Below, one piece after another: positions 7,361-12,905 of a stretch of DNA of 12,905 nucleotides (the first letter of the stretch is position 1; each line of letters begins with the position of its first letter). The stretch covers positions 1 to 12,905 of the forward strand of contig QNAJ01000016.1 of assembly GCA_003641465.1 (NCBI GenBank), given 5' to 3'. The position numbers and the translations under genes are program-made. This DNA is from Verrucomicrobiota bacterium. GTDB lineage: Bacteria > Verrucomicrobiota > Kiritimatiellia > B70-G9. The notes beneath the pieces were generated by a model. That model did no database searches, was not told where the DNA came from, and saw nothing but the letters and a program-made list of their open reading frames with translations.

Positions 7361-8244
7361 AGCTATGCTACCAGACCGCGGATCTCTTCGTGCCCGACGG
7401 CAGCGACCTCGCCACTGCCCTGAGCAGGACTACTCACCTGGGTATCGGCGCTCACCAGGATGACCTGGAGCTCATGGCGTTTCACGGGATCCTGGAATGT
7501 TTCCAGTCTCCCGACCTGTGGTTTACCGGTGTCACCGTGACCGATGGTTCCGGGAGCCCGCGCACGGGCCTCTATGCCGACCATACTGATGAGGAGATGC
7601 GCCGTGTCCGACGCCTTGAACAGAGAAAGGCCGCGGTCATCGGTGGTTACTCTGCGATGCTGCAACTCGACTTCCCCAGCACCCGGGTGAAGGACCCCGC
7701 AGACTCGTCACTGGAGCAGGATCTCTACACCATTCTCCGGGAATGCCGCCCCCGGGTGGTCTACACTCACAATCCGGCTGACAAGCATCCTACCCACGTT
7801 GCTGTTGTCGCCGCAGCAGTGAAAGCTCTCCGCCGGCTGCCGCCGGAGTTGCGGCCGGCCCGCGTCTACGGCTGCGAAGTGTGGCGGGATCTGGACTGGC
7901 TGCCGGATTCTGCGAAGGTAATCCTGGACGTCTCCGGTCGTGACAACCTTGCGGCAGCGCTGAACGGCGTTTTCGACTCGCAGATCTCCGGGGGCAAACG
8001 CTATGATCTGGCAACGATCGGCCGGCGCCGGGCCAATGCCACTTATCTGGAGTCTCACGGTGTGGACCTGATGGATCAGGTTATCTTCGCCATGGATCTG
8101 ACACCCGCGATCGCAGATCCCTCAGTGAACGTGCTGGACCTGACTCTCAAACATGTCCATGATTTCGCGGCGGAAATACGTTCCGCTTGGCAAGTGTATC
8201 TCAATGGGGAGGTCCGTGATACCGCGGACCGACCGGATGGATAA
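7357..8244 (+). CDS. PIG-L/LmbE-family zinc-dependent deacetylase
   Basis: PIG-L/LmbE enzymes remove N-acetyl groups from amino sugars and their conjugates (GlcNAc-PI, mycothiol and bacillithiol precursors, diacetylchitobiose in archaea). The 295-residue product has the hallmark motif as GAHQDDLE (31-38), with Gln in place of the usual Pro of AHPDD; His33 and Asp36 are the expected zinc ligands and Asp35 the expected base. The second motif, HNPADKHPTHVAVV (138-151), supplies the third ligand from His144 or His147. Other family-like segments are VTVTDGSGSPRTG (59-71) and RRLEQRKAAVIGGY (85-98). No signal peptide is seen, so it is probably cytoplasmic. The start overlaps the ROK stop by 4 bp (ATGA). 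With a NagB homologue downstream, an amino-sugar substrate is likely (inference); it may replace NagA, which is not present here. Confidence 0.85.
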   Translation: MKLCYQTADLFVPDGSDLATALSRTTHLGIGAHQDDLELMAFHGILECFQSPDLWFTGVTVTDGSGSPRTGLYADHTDEEMRRVRRLEQRKAAVIGGYSAMLQLDFPSTRVKDPADSSLEQDLYTILRECRPRVVYTHNPADKHPTHVAVVAAAVKALRRLPPELRPARVYGCEVWRDLDWLPDSAKVILDVSGRDNLAAALNGVFDSQISGGKRYDLATIGRRRANATYLESHGVDLMDQVIFAMDLTPAIADPSVNVLDLTLKHVHDFAAEIRSAWQVYLNGEVRDTADRPDG

Positions 8245-8322
8245 GATCTGCTGCGTGGCGGGAAAGCTGAACCGGCCGCAATGGGATGCAGCAATCGAGG
8301 AGCAGTGCCGGGATGACAGACG

Positions 8323-9114
8323 ATGGAAGTTATCATCCAACCCGATGAGGACGCCGCCGCACGGCTGGTCGCACGCATTATTGCTCACCATCTGCGCCGC
8401 AATCCCGCTCTGGTTCTCGGGCTGGCTACCGGCCGGACGATGACCCGGGTCTACCACTGGCTGGTCAGATTGCACCGGGATGAGGGGCTGGATTTTTCAC
8501 GCTGCCGGACCTTCAATCTGGATGAGTTCATCGGGCTGCCTCCTGAGGACCCGCATTCCTACCGGCATTTCATGAACACACACCTCTTTGATCTGGTGAA
8601 CATAGACAAGGCCCGAACCCATCTGCCGGACGGTATGGCTCCGGATCTGGAGGCCGAATGTGAACGCTATGAAAAACTCATCAGAACAAGCGGCGGTATA
8701 GATCTGCAGCTTCTGGGCATCGGCCGGTCGGGCCATATCGGTTTCAACGAACCCTGCTCCTCTCTCTCATCACGAACCCGTGAGAAAGCCCTCTGTCCCA
8801 CGACTCTTGAACAGTATGCGCCGCAATTCGGGGGTGATCCCCACCAGGTTCCCCGGCGGGCCATAACCATGGGCGTGGGCACGATTCTTGAATCCAAGCG
8901 ATGTCTCCTGCTCGCCACCGGACGGGAAAAGGCGGATATTCTGCACCGCGCGGTTGAAGGGCCAGTATCGGCCATGGTCCCTGCATCGGCGCTCCAGCTT
9001 CATCCCCGCTGTACCGTAATCGCCGATGAGCCGGCTGCCGAGCAGCTGGAAATGAAGGAATATTACCGGTGGCTTTTCGATAACGAGCCCGAATGGGAAC
9101 CGTTCCGCACCTGA
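8323..9114 (+). CDS. nagB: glucosamine-6-phosphate deaminase family protein (NagB-like)
   Basis: NagB converts glucosamine-6-phosphate to fructose-6-phosphate and ammonia. The 263-residue product aligns with E. coli NagB along its length: LGLATGRT (32-39), TFNLDEFIGLPPEDPHSY (63-80), DLQLLGIGRSGHIGFNEP (127-144), SSLSSRTREK (146-155), QVPRRAITMGVGTIL (175-189), REKADILHRAVEGP (201-214) and LQLHPRC (224-230). By alignment with E. coli, Asp67 (Asp72), His138 (His143), Glu143 (Glu148) and Lys203 (Lys208) are kept. However Asp141 is replaced by Ser136, and the phosphate-binding Arg172 region reads YAPQFGGD with no Arg. The substrate may therefore differ. The ribosome-binding site is weak. An in-frame stop (TGA 8314-8316) upstream limits the start to 8323. 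It lies 78 bp after the deacetylase gene, probably in the same operon. Confidence 0.85.
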   Translation: MEVIIQPDEDAAARLVARIIAHHLRRNPALVLGLATGRTMTRVYHWLVRLHRDEGLDFSRCRTFNLDEFIGLPPEDPHSYRHFMNTHLFDLVNIDKARTHLPDGMAPDLEAECERYEKLIRTSGGIDLQLLGIGRSGHIGFNEPCSSLSSRTREKALCPTTLEQYAPQFGGDPHQVPRRAITMGVGTILESKRCLLLATGREKADILHRAVEGPVSAMVPASALQLHPRCTVIADEPAAEQLEMKEYYRWLFDNEPEWEPFRT

Positions 9115-9129
9115 TTCCCTGCTGTCCAT

Positions 9130-9181
9130 ATCCATGCGGTCCGCCGCGGGATGTGAAGCTCCATCCCGGCCGGTAGCGGCC
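9130..9181 (+). other. two GC-rich hairpins after the deaminase gene
   Basis: One hairpin pairs ATCC (9130-9133) and GCGG (9136-9139) with CCGC (9144-9147) and GGAT (9149-9152). The second pairs GGCCG (9168-9172) with CGGCC (9177-9181) around a GTAG loop. Neither is followed by a T-run, so intrinsic termination is not well supported. They could still stabilise the operon 3' end. Confidence 0.3.
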
Positions 9182-9220
9182 CGCAGTTCGCGTCGCGCGG
9201 AAAGGATGCCCGGATGCATC

Positions 9221-9259
9221 TTGATGTTCAGTTATCCGAAAAAGGATGATTTTTATGCT
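9221..9259 (+). promoter_or_regulatory. candidate promoter of the PEP-CTERM/symporter operon
   Basis: Two arrangements are possible. TTGATG (9221-9226, 4/6) and GATGAT (9245-9250, 4/6) are 18 bp apart. Alternatively TATGCT (9254-9259, 4/6) is the -10 with a poor -35, TTATCC (9232-9237). The second places the -10 two bases before the operator, much as at 5859-5866. Both are weak, which would fit dependence on an activator or a low basal level. Confidence 0.4.
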
Positions 9260-9261
9260 CG

Positions 9262-9286
9262 ACTTTTTCAGGAATCCTTAGTAAGT
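9262..9286 (+). promoter_or_regulatory. 25-bp palindromic operator, copy 2
   Basis: The left arm is ACTTTTTCAGG (9262-9272), the spacer AAT, and the right arm CCTTAGTAAGT (9276-9286). The arms are complementary at 8 of 11 positions. The right arm is the exact reverse complement of the left arm of copy 1 (5866-5876), and the 11-3-11 layout is identical. It lies 72 bp before the PEP-CTERM start codon, next to a -10-like element. Confidence 0.65.
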
Positions 9287-9300
9287 TTCCGAGTGTAATC

Positions 9301-9331
9301 GGGCCCCAGAGCGGAGGGCCCCAAATTGGGG
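9301..9331 (+). other. leader with two mutually exclusive hairpins
   Basis: GGGCCC at 9301-9306 can pair with GGGCCC at 9316-9321 around a 9-nt loop. CCCCA at 9319-9323 can instead pair with TGGGG at 9327-9331 around a 3-nt loop. The two stems share 9319-9321, so they cannot form together. No T-run follows. The element is in the untranslated leader, 14 nt before the ribosome-binding site. Confidence 0.35.
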
Positions 9332-9345
9332 AAAAGACAAAGGTC

Positions 9346-9351
9346 AGGAGG
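9346..9351 (+). promoter_or_regulatory. strong ribosome-binding site of the PEP-CTERM gene
   Basis: A perfect AGGAGG sits 7 nt before ATG 9359. It decides the start: an in-frame ATG at 9326 lies upstream of this site, inside the leader hairpin, and would place 11 charged residues ahead of the signal peptide. Confidence 0.75.
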
Positions 9352-9358
9352 AATCACC

Positions 9359-10081
9359 ATGAACATGCATCTGCGTAAGCGGATACCGGAAATCATAACT
9401 GCAATGGCGTCCCTCGCCATACTCACCATCCCGGAGACCTGCGCCGACCTCATCTTCTTCGACGACTTCGAAGGCCAGCCGCCGGTAGGCAGCGGCAACC
9501 CGCCCGGATGGATCGTGTTCGGCAACCCTATTCTGGACAAGGGAACCTTCACCACTTCCTGTCACTCCCCTACTGCAGCGGTATGGGTCGCCTTCGACTG
9601 GGGCAGCTATTGGGGATGGGGAGCCGAAACCACCAACCAGCAGACCTACACAGTCGACAACTACACTACCCTCTCAGTCTGGATGAAGGCGACCAACGAC
9701 TTCTCGGCTCAGTCAGTCGCCCTCTATCTCCAGGACGGCGACGGAACCCAGTGGCGGACCCGCGATGAGGACCGCTTCCAGCCCACCACTGTCTGGACCG
9801 AATACACCAGTTACGTTACCAACATGCAGGTGGAATCGGCCGGCACTGTTCCCGGCCTCGACTACACCAACATCGTCAAGTTCGGTTTCCTCGCCTATGC
9901 CAACGGACAGTCAGGCCCCAACCAGCTCCAGTACGACGACTACCGTGTCACCGCTATTCCCGAACCAAGTACATTCGCTCTGCTCGCAACCGGCATCCTT
10001 GCCGCGTCCGTGCGATACCGCCGCGGTCGGAGGAATAGTCTTCAAAATTCGGGCCGGGGCACCGAGAATGAGTGCAACTGA
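9359..10081 (+). CDS. secreted PEP-CTERM sorting-domain protein
   Basis: PEP-CTERM proteins are exported by Sec and then processed at the C-terminus by an exosortase in bacteria that make exopolysaccharide. The 240-residue product has an N-terminal signal peptide (basic MNMHLRKR, hydrophobic core 12-25, likely cleavage after TCA at 27-29). The mature part is rich in aromatic, Thr, Asn and Asp residues, begins DLIFFDDFEG, and looks like a secreted beta-sandwich; a carbohydrate-binding role is a guess. Near the end is IPEPST (200-205), a short hydrophobic segment (206-218) and the basic RYRRGRR (219-225). Fifteen further residues follow, unusual because such proteins normally end soon after the Arg cluster. 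No exosortase is in the window. It heads an operator-controlled operon and is followed 21 bp later by the symporter. The specific function is unknown. Confidence 0.85.
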   Translation: MNMHLRKRIPEIITAMASLAILTIPETCADLIFFDDFEGQPPVGSGNPPGWIVFGNPILDKGTFTTSCHSPTAAVWVAFDWGSYWGWGAETTNQQTYTVDNYTTLSVWMKATNDFSAQSVALYLQDGDGTQWRTRDEDRFQPTTVWTEYTSYVTNMQVESAGTVPGLDYTNIVKFGFLAYANGQSGPNQLQYDDYRVTAIPEPSTFALLATGILAASVRYRRGRRNSLQNSGRGTENECN

Positions 10082-10102
10082 GGAAAGCAAGGAATATCAT
10101 AC

Positions 10103-12493
10103 ATGCCGCACGCGCCGCTGCCACCTCTGGTTACCTGGGACTGGCTGGTAATCGTCACCTATTTTCTGGTTACCCTGGGAATCGGATTGTTCTTCTCCCG
10201 CCGGGCGGAGAAAAGCATGGCCGACTTTTTCGTCGCCGGACGCAGGATGACCTGGTGGTTGGCAGGGACTTCGATCGTAGCCACTTCGTTTGCCGCGGAT
10301 ACGCCACTGGTTATTTCCGGATGGCTGCGGACCGCGGGTCTGGAGCGTAACTGGTTCTGGTGGGGCGGCATCATGGGTATGATGCTCTGCACGTTTTTCT
10401 TCGCCAGACTGTGGCGCCGGGCCGGCATCCTTACCGATGTGGAATTTATCGAACTTCGTTACAGCGGCCGGGCCGCCGCCGGATTGCGACTCTTCCAGGC
10501 GGGGTTCCGCTCGCTTGTTCAGAATACCCTCGTCATGGGTTGGGTCACCCTGGCCATGGCCAAGATCCTCGACGTTACGTTGAATATCCCCACACTAGTC
10601 TGGACACACGGTGAGCTGCTGCCGGTTCTGGTACCTAAAGGAACTCCGGTTGCCGCCGCTGTCGACCCCTCCCAGATTGCGCACTGGCCGGTGATCGGAG
10701 CAGCGGTGATCCCCGCCAAGGTCACGGGAATCGTTGTCTGCCTCGGCGTAGCCGCCTTCTACAGCGCCGCATCGGGGCTCTGGGGTGTGGTGGCCACAGA
10801 TTTCTTCCAGTTCGGGCTGGCCATGGCTGGAAGCATAGCCCTGATGATCATCAGCCTGCAGGTCGCCGGCGGGCCCACCGGACTCGTCAACCGTGCCGCC
10901 GCGGCAGTGAAGCAGGGTCGCGTTGTCAATACGGCGGCGGCCGACCGGTCCCACACTCCATGGCATCCCGCCTACGGCCAAGCCGGCCTACTCCGTCGTG
11001 ACCCGGGAGGCGGGGCAGTCTGGTCGGCCGACGGCATGAGCGAGGAGGAGGTTCTGCAAAGGCTCCGGGAATCCGGTGAGGAGTCGCCGGAGCGACTTAT
11101 CGGTCTCTGGAGGGAGGCGTATACCATAAGCCTTGCACGCATCACGGACTTCAGCGCGGTGCAACCATTGATTGAGGCGGGTATTCTCGTCCGTGATCAA
11201 AGCAGGAACGGAAAGCCCACCGACTATCTGCGCATTCACAGCCTGTCATATTCTGCTACGGACATAGACCGCATCCTGCAGAAAGCCGGCGTCGAAAATC
11301 GTGGGGAAATTCTGGCAGCCTGGCGGGGAGACCGCGTGGTTCCCGTCAGCAAAATCACCAGCTTTCTGCCTCCGTTCGATCTCAAGGGAGGCGGCCTGCT
11401 GGCGGTATGGTCGCTGATCGTCTTTCTGGGACTGCAATGGTGGGCCGGTGGGGAGGGCGGCGGCTTTCTGGCCCAGCGTCTCTTTTCATGCAAGAACGAG
11501 AAGCACTCGGTGCTTGCCATGCTCTGGTTTAATTTCCTGAACTATGTCGTCCGACCTTGGCCCTGGATCGTAGTAGGGATCGCCTCCTTGTTTCTCATTC
11601 CCGACATCACCGCCTACGGCGCAAAATGGGATCAGGAGTACTCCTACGTGGTGATGCTCATGAAATACATGCCCATCGGACTGAAGGGGCTGATGGTGGC
11701 TTCCCTGATGGCGGCGTATATGTCCACCATTTCGACGCAGGTGAACTTCGGGGCTTCGTATTTCGTCAATGATATCTATAAGAGATTCATCCGGCCGGGA
11801 GGAACTGCCAGGTCGGATATCTGGGTCTCCCGTATGGTGTCCATCCTGCTGGCCGTTCTAGCAGGCGTATACGCCGCCCTGGCGCGCAACATCGCCTCCG
11901 GCTGGTTCACTTTCTTCGAACTGATGTCCGGGGCCGGGTTTGTGGTTCTTCTGCGCTGGTACTGGTGGCGGATCAACGTCTGGTCGGAATTTGCCGCGAT
12001 GGGCTCCAGCCTCCTGATGTTCGCCCTGCTCAACTGGACGCATATGTTTCACGCCCTCTTCCAATTTCTGGGACTCCCCGGATATCTCCTGGACGCCTAT
12101 GCGGTGCGCTTCACTCTCAATGTGCTCTGCAGCAGCGCGGTATGGCTGGCGGTCACCTTCCTCACGCGCGCTGAACCGGAAGACCACCTGGTGCGCTTCT
12201 ACCGCCGCGTACGACCTCCCGGCGCGTGGAAGAAAATAGCCGCAAAAGCCGGATTCCCCCACCACCTGGTCGTGGGCCGGATCGAATGGACGTGCTGGCT
12301 GCTGGGAACCACGGCACTTTTCGCCATGATCTTCGCTGTCGGGAAATGCTGCTTCGGCCGCTATCTCACCGGCTTGCTTTATGCGCTTTACGGAGTCGGC
12401 GCCGCCGGTCTGATCTTCCGCCTGATGCGGAAAATGGACTGGACGGACGTCGTCAGCGAAGAAAGCAACAGCCCACAGGAGGTGCAGCCATGA
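10103..12493 (+). CDS. sodium:solute symporter (SSS family) with a large extra loop
   Basis: SSS proteins (vSGLT fold) use the sodium gradient to import sugars, amino acids or similar solutes across the inner membrane. Family features: TM segment WLVIVTYFLVTLGIGLFF (14-31), DFFVAGRRMTWWLAGTSIVA (41-60), ADTPLVISGW (65-74), LTDVEFIELRYSGRAAAGLR (110-129), and MAAYMSTISTQVNFGASY (536-553), with Ser541/Thr542/Ser544 in the helix that binds the second sodium ion in vSGLT. About 13-15 hydrophobic segments are present. The product has 796 residues, against roughly 500-650 for most members. Much of the excess is a polar stretch at about 258-418, between AGGPTG (255-260) and SFLPPFD (420-426). By vSGLT topology this loop should be extracytoplasmic. 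AAGGA (10089-10093) lies 9 bp before the ATG, and the stop overlaps the next start by 4 bp. The substrate is inferred from context to be an amino sugar or a glycan fragment. Confidence 0.9.
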   Translation: MPHAPLPPLVTWDWLVIVTYFLVTLGIGLFFSRRAEKSMADFFVAGRRMTWWLAGTSIVATSFAADTPLVISGWLRTAGLERNWFWWGGIMGMMLCTFFFARLWRRAGILTDVEFIELRYSGRAAAGLRLFQAGFRSLVQNTLVMGWVTLAMAKILDVTLNIPTLVWTHGELLPVLVPKGTPVAAAVDPSQIAHWPVIGAAVIPAKVTGIVVCLGVAAFYSAASGLWGVVATDFFQFGLAMAGSIALMIISLQVAGGPTGLVNRAAAAVKQGRVVNTAAADRSHTPWHPAYGQAGLLRRDPGGGAVWSADGMSEEEVLQRLRESGEESPERLIGLWREAYTISLARITDFSAVQPLIEAGILVRDQSRNGKPTDYLRIHSLSYSATDIDRILQKAGVENRGEILAAWRGDRVVPVSKITSFLPPFDLKGGGLLAVWSLIVFLGLQWWAGGEGGGFLAQRLFSCKNEKHSVLAMLWFNFLNYVVRPWPWIVVGIASLFLIPDITAYGAKWDQEYSYVVMLMKYMPIGLKGLMVASLMAAYMSTISTQVNFGASYFVNDIYKRFIRPGGTARSDIWVSRMVSILLAVLAGVYAALARNIASGWFTFFELMSGAGFVVLLRWYWWRINVWSEFAAMGSSLLMFALLNWTHMFHALFQFLGLPGYLLDAYAVRFTLNVLCSSAVWLAVTFLTRAEPEDHLVRFYRRVRPPGAWKKIAAKAGFPHHLVVGRIEWTCWLLGTTALFAMIFAVGKCCFGRYLTGLLYALYGVGAAGLIFRLMRKMDWTDVVSEESNSPQEVQP

Positions 12494-12905
12494 GGACGAC
12501 AGGCATGCTGTCAGTGACGTTGACTTTTGCGATGCTGGCATTTCTGCCCGCCGCCGGCGCCGCGGAAAACCTGCTCAGGAACGGCGGTTTCGAGGAAGAA
12601 CCGGGGATGTGCCGGGCACCGGGATGGACTCCGGACGGCATCGAAGGATTCGGAACCTTCGCCGACTACGCCCACAGTGGCCGGTACTCCTACAAGACCT
12701 GGTGGCAACCGGCGCTCTGGCAGGATCTGAAGACCAAGCCCGGCGAGAAATGGACGGTGACGGCGTGGTTCATGAATGCGCCGGAAAAAGGAGAAGACCA
12801 ACCGCTTACGGGTGATGCAATTGGCAGAATCCGTCTGGAGTTCAAGGATCGGGACAATGTCACTATTCAGGCAGTACATTCGGAAACTATTGATGCAAGT
12901 ACCAA
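12490..12905 (+). CDS. secreted protein with carbohydrate-binding-module-like start (3' end beyond window)
   Basis: 138 codons are visible before the window ends. Residues 1-25 form a Sec signal peptide (basic MRTT, hydrophobic 6-19, AAGAA before a likely cleavage). The mature protein begins ENLLRNGGFEEEPG (26-39), then APGWTPDG (43-50), AHSGRYSYKTWW (61-72), ALWQDLKTKPGEKWTVTAWF (75-94). The N-terminal NGGFE, the SGxxS-like turn and the alternating aromatic strands are typical of CBM4/9-type galactose-binding beta-sandwiches. Whether a catalytic domain or a PEP-CTERM anchor follows cannot be seen. The ATG overlaps the symporter stop (ATGA), so it is almost certainly co-expressed with the transporter. 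The GGAGG at 12478-12482 (with 8 nt spacing) serves as ribosome-binding site. Confidence 0.75.
   Translation, partial: MRTTGMLSVTLTFAMLAFLPAAGAAENLLRNGGFEEEPGMCRAPGWTPDGIEGFGTFADYAHSGRYSYKTWWQPALWQDLKTKPGEKWTVTAWFMNAPEKGEDQPLTGDAIGRIRLEFKDRDNVTIQAVHSETIDAST

Noticed and set aside
8237..8443. Small open frame of 68 codons bridging the deacetylase stop and the deaminase start
   Set aside because: More than half overlaps nagB out of frame, there is no clear ribosome-binding site and no recognisable motif. It might at most help translational coupling.
9234..9254. ATCC-GAAAAA-GGAT followed by GATTTTT as a terminator after nagB
   Set aside because: A 4-bp stem is too weak, and the stretch overlaps the promoter elements of the next operon.
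11858..12541. Minus-strand open frame (227 codons) opposite the symporter 3' end
   Set aside because: It lies over conserved SSS transmembrane segments and the overlapping next start; its composition is that of a shadow frame.

Overview
The window (about 60% GC) reads as a chromosomal segment of a Gram-negative bacterium, most likely from the Planctomycetes-Verrucomicrobia-Chlamydia (PVC) superphylum, for example Verrucomicrobiota, Kiritimatiellota or Lentisphaerota. The reasons are LPS heptose genes (an outer membrane), a PEP-CTERM surface protein, an enlarged SecA, a long solute:sodium symporter and a PIG-L/LmbE deacetylase next to a NagB-like deaminase. The assignment is inferred from gene content, not from a search.

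Layout. 1-2864 (minus strand) is secA, cut at its C-terminal end by the window edge. Positions 2865-3060 form a divergent intergenic region with a good promoter for icd. 3061-5802 (plus) is a tightly overlapping operon: icd (NADP isocitrate dehydrogenase), rfaE2 (heptose-1-phosphate adenylyltransferase) and hldD (ADP-heptose epimerase). A second promoter, with a palindromic operator immediately after its -10 box, starts a three-gene operon at 5903-9114: a divergent ROK-family protein, a PIG-L-type deacetylase and a glucosamine-6-phosphate deaminase homologue. Positions 9115-9358 hold a second copy of the same operator and a structured leader. They precede a third operon (9359 to the window end): a secreted PEP-CTERM protein, an 796-residue sodium:solute symporter with a large extra loop, and the start of a secreted protein that resembles a carbohydrate-binding module.

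The most interesting signal is the operator pair at 5866-5890 and 9262-9286. Both are 25-bp inverted repeats with the same 11-3-11 layout, nearly the same sequence, and the same place just downstream of a -10-like element. They tie the amino-sugar operon and the surface/transport operon into one likely regulon, whose regulator is not in the window. A working model (inference) is that surface proteins bind a glycan, the symporter imports an amino sugar or an oligosaccharide of it, and the PIG-L enzyme, the ROK protein and the NagB homologue deacetylate, phosphorylate and deaminate it towards fructose-6-phosphate. Three of the proteins deviate from their families at key positions, so the true substrate may not be N-acetylglucosamine. 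No RNA genes, insertion sequences or CRISPR arrays were seen.
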